Shown here: in pieces, positions 10,935-17,676 of the stretch | Layout of the letters: each line of letters opens with the position of its first letter | How positions within the stretch are numbered: the stretch's first letter is position 1 | Assembly: GCF_900113125.1 (NCBI RefSeq) | Contig: NZ_FOOG01000037.1 | Coordinates: 1-38,432 of the forward strand | Source: Halobacillus alkaliphilus | Lineage (GTDB): Bacteria > Bacillota > Bacilli > Bacillales > Halobacillaceae | DNA: 38,432 nt | Direction: 5' to 3' | Made by a program: the position numbers and the translations under genes | The notes under the pieces: model-generated | Database searches by the model: none | Told to the model about the DNA's origin: nothing | The model's input: the letters and a program-made list of their open reading frames with translations, nothing else

Positions 10935-11591
10935 CTACAGGGTTCTAAACGAATGATGGTCTTCCTTAATAATCGTTTCACGCAGCTGATCCAGCTGTTC
11001 GGTGGAACAATTTTCAAAATAACGTGTCATTTCTTTTCTATTTAAAGAAAAATACTCTTCTCTAGCAAGTGGATCTCCAATTTTAATATAGATGTTTGGT
11101 TTTTTAGTATGCTCAAACGAATAGTAGATGGAAATCGGTACTACAGGCACGGTAGGACACTTTTTAGCTATGTAGGCGATACCTGTAAAAAACTCAAGCG
11201 GGCGTTTCTCCAAATGCTGCTCCTCTCCTTGAGGGAAAATCCATACCGTGCTGCCTTGATCAAGAAGTGCTTTACTATAATTCAACGATTGAAGCAGATG
11301 TCTGCGATCATTGGTGTTAATGGAAAAAGCACCAATCCGCCGGAAAAAGGGAAAGCGCCTGATGCCGTCTTCATGCATCATTCCATAACCATCGGACTGA
11401 ATGATCTCTCGATTCAAATGATAAATCACCAAGGGGTCCCACCACGTAGAATGATTAATTAAAAATAGGGCAGGACCGTCAGGCAGAGTAGAATAGGATA
11501 CATTAATGTACTTAAACTGTGACTTCAACAGAAAGCGATTAAACTTGGAAAATCCCCATTCAATGAATGAATTCTTTTTAGCTTTCAGCAT
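10935..11591 (-). CDS. PlsC-like acyltransferase of the carotenoid operon
   Basis: 218 residues with the lysophospholipid-acyltransferase signature: NHSTWWD (HX4D, His47 and Asp52), FRRIGAFSI near 83-91, and FPQGEEQ at 119-125, then VPVVPISIYY. It presumably acylates the sugar of the glycosylated carotenoid, by analogy with staphyloxanthin-type pigments. S. aureus CrtO is a different, smaller family, so this would be a non-homologous replacement. A housekeeping role in glycerophospholipid acylation is the alternative. ATG 11591 is chosen since GGAGG lies 10 nt upstream; it overlaps the preceding gene by 14 bp. Confidence 0.78.
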   Translation of the reverse strand: MLKAKKNSFIEWGFSKFNRFLLKSQFKYINVSYSTLPDGPALFLINHSTWWDPLVIYHLNREIIQSDGYGMMHEDGIRRFPFFRRIGAFSINTNDRRHLLQSLNYSKALLDQGSTVWIFPQGEEQHLEKRPLEFFTGIAYIAKKCPTVPVVPISIYYSFEHTKKPNIYIKIGDPLAREEYFSLNRKEMTRYFENCSTEQLDQLRETIIKEDHHSFRTL

Positions 11592-12345
11592 AGCCTTTCT
11601 TCCTCCAAAAATAAATAATATACCATAATGCGGCAAGAGACCCTACTAATATGGCGGCGCCAAATAGTCCTCCGCTAATGGCCATGATACAGAACATTCC
11701 AATAATCAAGCCAAACGTAAGGGCCATACGAGACGGCCAAAGCGAGGAGTGAGAGACCTTTACCGGGTTCCATAGTAGAAATACGGCGTGAAATATTGCG
11801 GCAAGGACAAACCACCCCATGAAGTTGGAAAAGGGGATATCGTAATAAACTCCAGGCTCTTGCCAAATCCAATATTCTTTGACTTTGTACGAAACTGGAT
11901 CAAGGATCAGATCCATCGTAACAGCGAGAAGCCCGCCTATAATAACGAAAGAAATATGGCGGAAGAAGCCGCTCCATTTCTCCGTAATCCCCCGCGCCAA
12001 TTCATGAGAACATCCAATTATCAGCATCCAGGCGAATCCAATGGTTACAGGCGTATCGAAGACCTTTAATCCAAAATTTTGGTTATAATCATAGGAACCG
12101 AAAAGAAAATTGTAAGCGACACCCAGATGTTCTACATAGATACTGAAAATAATAATGAATAAACTGTAGAGCACGCCTCCAGCTGCTCCGTACATACGAA
12201 TAAAATAAATAATGGCAATCACGCCTGCGGTAATTAAGAATACACTGTTGGCCCATTCCAGCCAAGGTGGCAGCCAGTCGAATGTAAGTAAAATAACGCC
12301 GCATATGTACCAGAAAATGAAAAAGCGATAAATAATAGTGTCCAT
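11578..12345 (-). CDS. CruF/DUF422-type carotenoid biosynthesis membrane protein
   Basis: 255 residues with about seven to eight membrane segments. The motif region YNFLFGSYDYNQ...DTPVTIGFAWMLIIG, followed by ...MDLILDPVSYKVKEYWIWQEPGVYYDIPFSNFMGWF, is characteristic of the carotenoid biosynthesis family that includes CruF, a carotenoid 1',2'-hydratase. It is the first gene of the reverse operon. If it is a hydratase, it would add water to a psi end of the C30 chain and create the hydroxyl that the glycosyltransferase then uses. The family call is good; the reaction on a C30 substrate is inference. The ribosome site before ATG 12345 is weak (GGGTG). Confidence 0.78.
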   Translation of the reverse strand: MDTIIYRFFIFWYICGVILLTFDWLPPWLEWANSVFLITAGVIAIIYFIRMYGAAGGVLYSLFIIIFSIYVEHLGVAYNFLFGSYDYNQNFGLKVFDTPVTIGFAWMLIIGCSHELARGITEKWSGFFRHISFVIIGGLLAVTMDLILDPVSYKVKEYWIWQEPGVYYDIPFSNFMGWFVLAAIFHAVFLLWNPVKVSHSSLWPSRMALTFGLIIGMFCIMAISGGLFGAAILVGSLAALWYIIYFWRKKGYAES

Positions 12346-12435
12346 CGTTTCACCCAGCTCTCAAATTTAAAAGAAATTATGTAACGGAAAGTATTTTCTA
12401 CCTCATCATACCTCAAAGGATGGGGGGTTAAACAG

Positions 12436-12467
12436 AAAGAAGTCCTATGGAATATGCCATAGGACTT
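12436..12467 (-). terminator. Terminator of the doxX gene
   Basis: A perfect 11-bp stem AAGTCCTATGG/CCATAGGACTT (12440-12450 with 12457-12467) with a 6-nt loop. On the reverse strand it is followed by a T-rich stretch, CTTTCTGTTT. Confidence 0.75.
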
Positions 12468-12486
12468 CAACAACGTTCTATAATGA

Positions 12487-12987
12487 TTAATGGGCCAGCG
12501 TTTTCCTTTTTGGCCAGGCTATTTTACGAGGAAGATGAGGAAGAACCCAGCGATCCAGTCCGTATTTACCGGCGTTTGCTCCCGCTACTAATAGGAATAC
12601 GGTCAGTAATACCATCTGTGGATTTGTGCTGGTTGTACCACTGAACAAAAATGCGAAATTCATCAAGATACCTCCAAGAGCGGCGATATTCGTGAATAAA
12701 CCAAGTATGAGTGCAATTCCAGCAAACACTTCACCCCACATCACCAGGAAAGCGAATAATTCATGGTTCGGGAGGGCGATCTGTTCCAAGAATATTGCCC
12801 ACCACCCCTGAACCGCAGGATGAGCACCTTCAGCTTTGCCTATGGCCCCCGTTAAGAAGCCATTCACTTCAAATCCTCCTGTCACTTTTCCTAATCCAGA
12901 TGTGAGCCACGTATAACCTAAGTACACACGAATGACGGTCAAAATAAGGGCTGCTTTCTCATTGTTTCTAATCCATTGATTAATCAT
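12487..12987 (-). CDS. DoxX-family membrane protein
   Basis: 166 residues with about four membrane helices and the DoxX pattern: RVYLGYTWLTSGLGKVTGGF near the start, then LFAFLVMWGEVFAGIALILGLFTNIAALGG and a final helix with GANAGKYGLDRW. DoxX-type proteins are small membrane subunits linked to quinone or thiol redox chemistry; in Bacillus a relative, CatD, pairs with a catechol dioxygenase. No such partner is next to it here. ATG at 12987 is preferred: AAAGGAG lies 8 nt before it, whereas GTG 12996 would lie directly behind that ribosome site. Confidence 0.8.
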   Translation of the reverse strand: MINQWIRNNEKAALILTVIRVYLGYTWLTSGLGKVTGGFEVNGFLTGAIGKAEGAHPAVQGWWAIFLEQIALPNHELFAFLVMWGEVFAGIALILGLFTNIAALGGILMNFAFLFSGTTSTNPQMVLLTVFLLVAGANAGKYGLDRWVLPHLPRKIAWPKRKTLAH

Positions 12988-13081
12988 CAAACTCACTCCT
13001 TTAGTTTGTTCAGCTTTTCACATGATTGGCTGATCTCTTGCTTACACCTATAGTATATAAGGGTAATCGTTAAGGTGCTAT

Positions 13082-13105
13082 ACTTTGTGCAGTAATTCAC
13101 AAAGT
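13082..13105. promoter_or_regulatory. Perfect inverted repeat upstream of doxX (candidate operator)
   Basis: ACTTTGTG (13082-13089) and CACAAAGT (13098-13105) are exact inverted copies spaced by 8 bp, about 95 bp upstream of the doxX start and 160 bp before the small forward gene. The size and symmetry suit a dimeric regulator such as a MarR-type repressor. No terminator-like T run follows on either strand. Confidence 0.45.
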
Positions 13106-13265
13106 GGTCTAGAAGTTATGACAGTCCTATGAATTTTAGTAGTTTACTTTTCATTAGGGAAGTGAATCTTTTATAATGAATGGATAGGATCATTTCGACT
13201 AAAAATAGACTCAGCACATTCGTTTGTTTTTTGCTAAAATGGGTGTAGAGGAAAGGAGTGAGGAT

Positions 13266-13346
13266 ATGGCTGAAGTAGTTATGTTCATTGTTTGTGTAAT
13301 TGTGTCACTAGGTCTCATTGGAATGTGTATTTTCGATCGAGGGTAA
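13266..13346 (+). CDS. 26-residue putative single-span membrane peptide
   Basis: MAEVVMFIVCVIVSLGLIGMC followed by IFDRG: one transmembrane helix (about residues 3-22) with a short charged tail. AAAGGAGTGAGGAT places a strong ribosome site before ATG 13266, and an imperfect terminator follows at 13392-13440, so it looks like a complete small transcription unit. I do not recognise the family. The main risk is that it is a chance frame; the ribosome site and uniform hydrophobicity argue against that. Confidence 0.55.
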   Translation: MAEVVMFIVCVIVSLGLIGMCIFDRG

Positions 13347-13391
13347 TCTGTACTTAACTTTGGAATGACATATCATATAAGAGAAAGAAGA

Positions 13392-13440
13392 AGGTTCGCA
13401 GGAGAAGCTCATTAAGCTGATCTTGCGGATCTTTTTTTTT
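13392..13440 (+). terminator. Imperfect terminator hairpin before the DUF1659 gene
   Basis: AGGTTCGCAGGAGAAGCT pairs, with several mismatches and G-T pairs, with AGCTGATCTTGCGGATCT around loop CATTAA. Ten T residues follow. It could end the small-peptide transcript. Confidence 0.65.
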
Positions 13441-13493
13441 GACACCTATTTGAGCTTTCCTTCGATTATAGAAGTGAAGGGAGGTGAAAGATA

Positions 13494-13718
13494 ATGGCAG
13501 TAAGCACTGAAATTGTACGCTCACAGCTTCAACTCGTTCTTGAAAATGGACAGGATGAGAAAGGGAACACAATCTTCCGTACGAAGTCTTTTAACAATAT
13601 TAAAATGACAGCTACTGAAGATCAGTTGTACCGTGTAGCAACGGCAATGGCGCCTCTTCAACAGCATCTATTGTATTCGGTTGAACGCAATGACAATTCC
13701 ATTTTGATTGATTTGTAA
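13494..13718 (+). CDS. DUF1659 family protein
   Basis: 74 residues beginning MAVSTEIVRSQLQLVLENGQDEKGNT, then a region typical of the small DUF1659 proteins of Bacillus, FRTKSFNNIKMTATEDQLYRVATAM. It is soluble, with no signal or membrane helix. Members are usually encoded beside DUF2922 and YvrJ genes, as here. Function is unknown. GGGAGGTGAAAGATA precedes the ATG. It lies 22-28 bp ahead of the DUF2922 gene and is surely cotranscribed with it. Confidence 0.85.
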   Translation: MAVSTEIVRSQLQLVLENGQDEKGNTIFRTKSFNNIKMTATEDQLYRVATAMAPLQQHLLYSVERNDNSILIDL

Positions 13719-13746
13719 AAAATAGAATAGAAGAGGAGAAATGAAC

Positions 13747-13959
13747 TTGAAAAAGCTGGAGCTGAAATTCTTAAACGAAGAAAACCGAACCGTAACCCTT
13801 ACCCTGGACGAGCCTGTTGAGCCGGCAGATCCGGTCCTGATTAATTCCGTTATGGACACGATCCTACTGGAGAACTGTTTTACGACAAGCGGCGGGGATT
13901 TAGTCGCTAAAAAAGAAGCGCGAATTGTGGAACGCAATGTATTTGATGTAGAAATTTAA
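13747..13959 (+). CDS. DUF2922 family protein
   Basis: 70 residues, KKLELKFLNEENRTVTLTLDEPVEPADPVLINSVMDTIL..., the common pattern of small DUF2922 proteins. The last part, SGGDLVAKKEARIVERNVFDVEI, is also typical. AGAGGAG lies 8 nt before TTG 13747 but only 2 nt before ATG 13741, so TTG is the better-spaced start; with the ATG the protein gains two residues. Role unknown; it is operonic with the DUF1659 gene and followed at once by a terminator. Confidence 0.85.
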   Translation: MKKLELKFLNEENRTVTLTLDEPVEPADPVLINSVMDTILLENCFTTSGGDLVAKKEARIVERNVFDVEI

Positions 13960-13968
13960 TAATTAAAC

Positions 13969-14004
13969 ACAGCCGCTATTTTTGATAAATAGCGGCTGTC
14001 TTTC
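13969..14004 (+). terminator. Terminator of the DUF1659-DUF2922 operon
   Basis: A perfect 13-bp stem ACAGCCGCTATTT/AAATAGCGGCTGT with a 5-nt loop, followed by CTTTCT. Confidence 0.85.
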
Positions 14005-14047
14005 TAAGAATAGGAAACCATTAGAGACAGTGTTGAACTTCCACTAA

Positions 14048-14360
14048 AGCTCCAGTTTGTGGAAGACTTGATTTCGAGATAAATGGGTCCGTTACTAAAA
14101 TGGGGATGAGGGTTGGTGGGGAAATAATTATGAAAACGGACCCTTCTAGAAGAGAAAGATTCTCCTCCTTAATCTGGATTAAATGCTTTAATACAGGCTA
14201 TTGCGGATCGATACATCCTGAAATAGGTACAAAACCACATGGTCTAATTCCTCACCACACAGGTGCTGTTTGAAAGTGGTTTCGAGCTTATGATTTGGCA
14301 AGGCCCGGAGGACCTTCCTCATACCCAATATCTCGAAACTGAGTCTTACAGTATGCGGCT
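14048..14360. repeat. Intergenic repeat copy 3 (313 bp, both ends)
   Basis: The left end at 14048-14080 reads AGCTCCAG...GACTTGATTTCGAGAT. The right end at 14328-14360 is, reversed, AGCCGCAT...GACTCAGTTTCGAGATAT. Next to the left end is the sub-terminal block GGGTCCGTTACT...GAGGGTTGGTGGGGAAAT, shared with copies 5 and 7. Next to the right end is CGGAGGACCTTCCT, shared with copy 7. The interior holds no believable gene. It separates the DUF2922 and YvrJ genes. Confidence 0.88.
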
Positions 14361-14529
14361 CTTTAGCTTAATAAGCGCTTTAGGAATTTTCAACGTTTAA
14401 CTGGGTCAAAACAAAAAGTATAAATCTAGAGTGATGGGGGCATTACGGTCTGAAGGAAATGTATTTCTAATTAGGTATAGTCACACGAACTGCTCTTATA
14501 AACGTGTTATTGGAGGGGAGGTGAATGGG
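14361..14529 (+). other. Unassigned spacer before the YvrJ-like gene
   Basis: AT-rich, with no gene or hairpin I would defend. The YvrJ frame stays open back to 14431, but those codons have no ribosome site and no family similarity, so I treat them as leader. A promoter for the YvrJ-like gene must lie here or in the repeat; none is convincing. Confidence 0.4.
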
Positions 14530-14673
14530 GTGGAAACTTGGCTGCCTTTCATTACAGATGTCGGTTTCCCGATTGCGGTAACTTTTTATTTGCTGCACCG
14601 CGTTGAGGGAAAACTTGATCTATTAATTGAAACGCTTCACCAACTGCCTGAAAAAATTTATTCGGTCAAATAA
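14530..14673 (+). CDS. YvrJ-family small membrane protein
   Basis: 47 residues (first residue Met, then ETWLPFITDVGFPIAVTFYLL...), the YvrJ signature: one membrane span after a short head, then HRVEGKLDLLIETLHQL. Start GTG 14530 is preferred from the family's usual N-terminus and from GAGGTGA 5 nt upstream; GTG 14521 is an alternative. YvrJ genes commonly follow DUF1659-DUF2922 genes; here a terminator and repeat copy 3 intervene. Function unknown. Confidence 0.8.
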   Translation: METWLPFITDVGFPIAVTFYLLHRVEGKLDLLIETLHQLPEKIYSVK

Positions 14674-14720
14674 AAAAGACGAGTCTGAAAGTGATCATAC
14701 ACTTCTCAGACTCGTCTTTT
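14674..14720. terminator. Bidirectional terminator between yvrJ-like and signal peptidase genes
   Basis: AAAAGACGAGTCTGA (14674-14688) pairs with TCAGACTCGTCTTTT (14706-14720). The inner AAGTG/CACTT extends the stem around loop ATCATA. Both strands end in T runs, serving the two convergent genes. Confidence 0.9.
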
Positions 14721-14726
14721 AACTGA

Positions 14727-15248
14727 TTAATTAGTTAGACCCCACTCATTAAATGGATAGATCACGAGTTCTGTTCGCCCGATAATTTCACTTTCTTCAA
14801 CGAAGCCAAGTCCATTACGGCTGTCTTTGCTGATAGAACGGTTATCTCCCATCACGAAATAGTGGTCTTCCGGAACCTCTACTTTACCAAAGTCTCTGGT
14901 GGCGTGAATAGCTGTTTGATTAAGGTAGGGCTGATTTTGTTCTTTCCCATTTATAAACAAAGTATGATCGCGTATTTCAATCGTATCTCCTGGCTGACCT
15001 ACAATGCGCTTAACATAACTCTTTACCGGCCTTTCAATAATGACGATGTCTCCCCGTTCGGGTTCATCAATATAATAAATAATTTTGTTGAACATGACGC
15101 GTTCGCCGTTTTCAAGTGTCGGGTCCATACTGGCTCCTTCTACAATAGAAGTGGCAAAGAAAAAAGTACGTAAAATGAATGCTAACGCAATGGCTACAAC
15201 GATGGCTTTAATCCATTCGAGCCATTCGTTCTTAGATTGCTCTGACAC
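14727..15248 (-). CDS. Type I signal peptidase
   Basis: 173 residues, S26 family. It cleaves signal peptides on the outer face of the membrane. After a short cytoplasmic head there is one membrane anchor (about residues 11-33), then EGASMDPTL with nucleophile Ser40, SYVKRIVG with general base Lys80, and the GDNRSISKDSRNGLG box. This single-span form matches the Sip-type enzymes of Bacillus. The start is GTG 15248: AGAAAGGAAG lies 7 nt upstream, while the two upstream ATG codons (15275, 15269) have no ribosome site. SipS, SipT, SipU and SipV cannot be distinguished. Confidence 0.92.
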   Translation of the reverse strand: MSEQSKNEWLEWIKAIVVAIALAFILRTFFFATSIVEGASMDPTLENGERVMFNKIIYYIDEPERGDIVIIERPVKSYVKRIVGQPGDTIEIRDHTLFINGKEQNQPYLNQTAIHATRDFGKVEVPEDHYFVMGDNRSISKDSRNGLGFVEESEIIGRTELVIYPFNEWGLTN

Positions 15249-15355
15249 TTTATATCTTCCTTTCTCCATGAACATGGGATTAGATAATGTTCACTTCCCC
15301 TATATTTTATCACATCCCACTTAAAAGAAAAGACGAGAAAGCAGTGATTTAACAG

Positions 15356-15385
15356 ATAATTTACATGTGTAAAATTATTGTCGAA
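15356..15385. promoter_or_regulatory. Near-palindrome and Spo0A-type box between the signal peptidase and Spo0E-like genes
   Basis: TTGTCGAA at 15378-15385 equals the core of the Spo0A box (TTGNCGAA). Directly before it, 15356-15378 is a near-perfect palindrome, ATAATTTACATG...AAATTAT. It lies 132 bp upstream of the Spo0E-like start. Confidence 0.4.
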
Positions 15386-15516
15386 TGAATAGAAGTTTTG
15401 GCAACTACATTTACAAATTCAAAAAAACTTGAGATAATTTTTTTGTCAAGGGGAACACACATTCTTTCCCTTTGTATTGTTGTAACTTTCCCTTAAGGCC
15501 AAGGAGGTAGCCTGTC

Positions 15517-15681
15517 GTGATTACATCAAAGGAAGATCCTGTTTCCATTAAAATAGAAGCACTTCGCAAACGAATGACTGAAGTTGCGTTAGAAAAAGGT
15601 TTTTCCAGTGAAGAGTCGGTTAAAATCAGTCAGGAGTTAGACGCTGTCCTCAATCAAATTCAAAATAAAACTAATAAGTAA
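15517..15681 (+). CDS. Spo0E-family aspartyl-phosphate phosphatase
   Basis: 54 residues. The signature SQELD (residues 38-42) lies in a two-helix hairpin: IKIEALRKRMTEVALEKG, then SVKISQELDAVLNQIQ. Such proteins remove the phosphate from Spo0A~P and delay sporulation. Size and motif are exact for the family; which paralogue (Spo0E, YisI, YnzD) is unknown. GTG start at 15517 with AAGGAGG 9 nt upstream. A shared terminator follows directly after the stop. Confidence 0.9.
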   Translation: MITSKEDPVSIKIEALRKRMTEVALEKGFSSEESVKISQELDAVLNQIQNKTNK

Positions 15682-15712
15682 AAGCCTGCAGCTCAAGCTG
15701 CAGGCTTTTTTA
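15681..15712. terminator. Bidirectional terminator between the spo0E-like gene and patA
   Basis: A perfect 12-bp stem AAAGCCTGCAGC/GCTGCAGGCTTT with loop TCAA, T-rich on both sides. It overlaps the ends of both genes by a base or so. Confidence 0.92.
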
Positions 15713-16861
15713 ATCTGTCAGAAAAGCTTCTAGTCTGTCCAGTCCTTTTTTGAGGGTTTCCTGACTATAAGCATAAGATAGTCGCATGTACCCTTCGCCG
15801 TAAGTAGAAAATGCATCACCAGGAACTAAAGCGAGACGGCACTCTTCTAAAAGCTGGACGGCTTTTTCAAAACTCGTCATCCCTTCCAGAGGAAATTTAG
15901 GGAAGATATAAAAGGCGCCGTCAGGAACAACGTAGTCAAGTCCCATTCCTGATAACCGCCTCATTACATAATCTCTTCGTTCTTTATACTCTTCCTTCAT
16001 AGAGGAGGGGTCCTCTTTTCCAATAGTCAATGCTTCAAGCGCTGCATACTGGCTGATCGAAGTCGGGCAGGAAACATTGTACTGATGTACTTTTAATATA
16101 TGCTTGGCAAGCCAGGCCGGAGCAAGTAAAAAGCCAATCCTCCACCCGGTCATGGCATGGGACTTGGAAATACCGTTAATTACAATGATGTGATCCCGAA
16201 CATCCGAAAACTGGGCGATGGATGTATGATTCCCTGTATAAACCAGTTCGCTATAAATTTCATCGGCCAATCCGAACAGTTTATATTTCTTCAATACATC
16301 TGCAATTCCGCGCAACTCACTTTCCGTCAACGAAACTCCCGTAGGATTAGATGGATAGGGAAGGATAACGGCTTTCGTTTTTGATGTTATGGATTGTTCA
16401 AGGTGCTTAGCTGTCAGTTTAAAATCCTGTTCTCTTGTATCTACGTACACGGGGGTGGCTCCCGCAAGTTTAATTAAAGGTTCATATCCAGGATAAACAG
16501 GACCTGGTAGAATAACTTCGTCTCCTGGGGTAAGGATGGTTCGAAGTGTGGCATCAATTGCCTGGGAAGCTCCGACCGTCACGATTATTTCTTCATCAGC
16601 TTGATAGGATAAATCATATTTTTCGGATACATATTGTTCGATAGCCCTTCTTAGCTCAAGAATTCCAGCATTCGGAGTATAAGTCGTCCTGTTATTCTGG
16701 ATCGCATCGACGGCGGCCTGTTTAATATGATCAGGTGTATAAAAATCAGGCTGGCCAATTGTAAGGGATACGACATCATCATATTGGTTCACCATATTAA
16801 AGAAGCGGCGAATTCCTGATATTTGAATATCGTTTAGGCGGGGATTGATATGTTGTTCCAT
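15710..16861 (-). CDS. patA: PLP-dependent aminotransferase PatA
   Basis: 383 residues, fold-type I aminotransferase (class I/II), cytosolic. Landmarks: SLTIGQPDF at 32-40, YTPNAGILELR near 61-71, YPSNPTGVSLTESEL at 169-183, the PLP lysine Lys233 in NGISKSHAMTGWRIGF, and a C-terminal TYGEGYMRLSYA. The match to B. subtilis PatA is close along the whole length, and it lies upstream of cheV and ykyB as in B. subtilis. PatA is implicated in transamination in the acetylated diaminopimelate branch, which fits dapH and dapL 12 kb away. ATG 16861 with AAGAGGTG upstream. Confidence 0.92.
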   Translation of the reverse strand: MEQHINPRLNDIQISGIRRFFNMVNQYDDVVSLTIGQPDFYTPDHIKQAAVDAIQNNRTTYTPNAGILELRRAIEQYVSEKYDLSYQADEEIIVTVGASQAIDATLRTILTPGDEVILPGPVYPGYEPLIKLAGATPVYVDTREQDFKLTAKHLEQSITSKTKAVILPYPSNPTGVSLTESELRGIADVLKKYKLFGLADEIYSELVYTGNHTSIAQFSDVRDHIIVINGISKSHAMTGWRIGFLLAPAWLAKHILKVHQYNVSCPTSISQYAALEALTIGKEDPSSMKEEYKERRDYVMRRLSGMGLDYVVPDGAFYIFPKFPLEGMTSFEKAVQLLEECRLALVPGDAFSTYGEGYMRLSYAYSQETLKKGLDRLEAFLTD

Positions 16862-16930
16862 GGCTGAGCACCTCTTTACATATATTTAACAAAATGTTCA
16901 AACAATTTAGATAGTTATTTTGTAGAATTT

Positions 16931-16939
16931 TGTTATAAT
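16931..16939 (+). promoter_or_regulatory. Extended -10 promoter for the FbpB-like gene
   Basis: TGTTATAAT is a consensus extended -10. A second TATAAT at 16950-16955 lies nearer the gene. No clear Fur box (GATAATGATAATCATTATC type) can be read here, although the family is usually iron-regulated. Confidence 0.5.
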
Positions 16940-16974
16940 TTGATTGTAGTATAATAGAAAGGAGTTTGATTGTT

Positions 16975-17118
16975 ATGAGAATGAGCAGAATCTCTTTTGA
17001 AGAATTAGTCGCTCAAAATAAACAACAGCTTTTAGAAGACCAGAAAGCCATTGATAAAATTGAAGAACTAATAGATGAAAAGCACGCAAAGAAACTTGAA
17101 TCCTCTTATGTTAATTGA
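16975..17118 (+). CDS. FbpB-family small basic protein
   Basis: 47 residues: MRMSRISFEELVAQNKQQLLEDQKAI and a following coiled, charged helix. The head (RISFEELVxxNKxxLLxD) is that of FbpB-type proteins, Fur-controlled helpers thought to assist the small RNA FsrA in iron-sparing repression. AAAGGAGTTTG precedes the ATG. It is divergent from patA and followed by its own terminator. Confidence 0.8.
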   Translation: MRMSRISFEELVAQNKQQLLEDQKAIDKIEELIDEKHAKKLESSYVN

Positions 17119-17132
17119 TGATACCATATGAG

Positions 17133-17165
17133 AAAAGCAGCCGCATAGCAGTGGGCTGCTTTTTT
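17133..17165 (+). terminator. Terminator of the fbpB-like gene
   Basis: Stem AAAAGCAGCC/GGCTGCTTTT (17133-17142 with 17154-17163) followed by T residues, 15 nt after the stop. Confidence 0.88.
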
Positions 17166-17224
17166 AGTTTTTGGCTCTTTTAAAGTTTATAGTAGATTTT
17201 CACAAGAGAGGCTTATTACACAAT

Positions 17225-17534
17225 AGGGCCGGATTGTGGAAGATTCGATTTCGAGATATTGGCTGGAGAAAGGGGCTCCAGGGAACGGCGATCATGGAGA
17301 GCTCGAAATTCTCTGAATAAACACCTTCCAATGAACAAGGATTATCTATAATCCACCCTGAGTTTTAAAGGTTGTTTACGTGTAGGAACCCTGTTATAGA
17401 AGCATTTGAGGCAGATGAAGTATGGCTCCTGTCTCCTATAGCAGGGTTCGTTCACTAGATATCGTAGCCGCCCTCATCTATTGTTTGCAATGGACCCGAA
17501 TTCTCTCAAAACTGAGTCTTACAGTACCGGGGCT
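17225..17534. repeat. Intergenic repeat copy 4 (310 bp, both ends)
   Basis: The left end at 17225-17259 reads AGGGCCGG...GATTCGATTTCGAGATAT. The right end, reversed, is AGCCCCGG...GACTCAGTTTTGAG, ending at 17534. The 31 bp at 17467-17497 are identical to 170-200. The 13 bases before the left end (TTACACAAT and on) also occur before copy 5. The interior holds inverted pieces such as GAACCCTGTTATAG/CTATAGCAGGGTTC (17386-17399 and 17437-17450). No gene. Confidence 0.88.
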
Positions 17535-17637
17535 TAACTTTAAAATCAACACGGAAGTTTAACAGAACTAGTCTTTAGTAAACTTAAGAAGACATAAAGC
17601 GCCAGGAAGACAGAATGATTTAAAATTGTCATACCAC

Positions 17638-17646
17638 TGGTATAAT
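17638..17646 (+). promoter_or_regulatory. Extended -10 promoter for the patatin gene
   Basis: TGGTATAAT, an extended -10 element, lies about 30 bp before the ATG at 17677. It sits after the right end of repeat copy 4. Confidence 0.5.
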
Positions 17647-17676
17647 GAGGGGTACAAGCACAAAGGAGGTCCATCG

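Noticed and set aside
16862-16974. Fur box upstream of the FbpB-like gene
   Set aside because: The spacer is AT-rich but contains no readable 19-bp Fur motif, despite the family's usual control.
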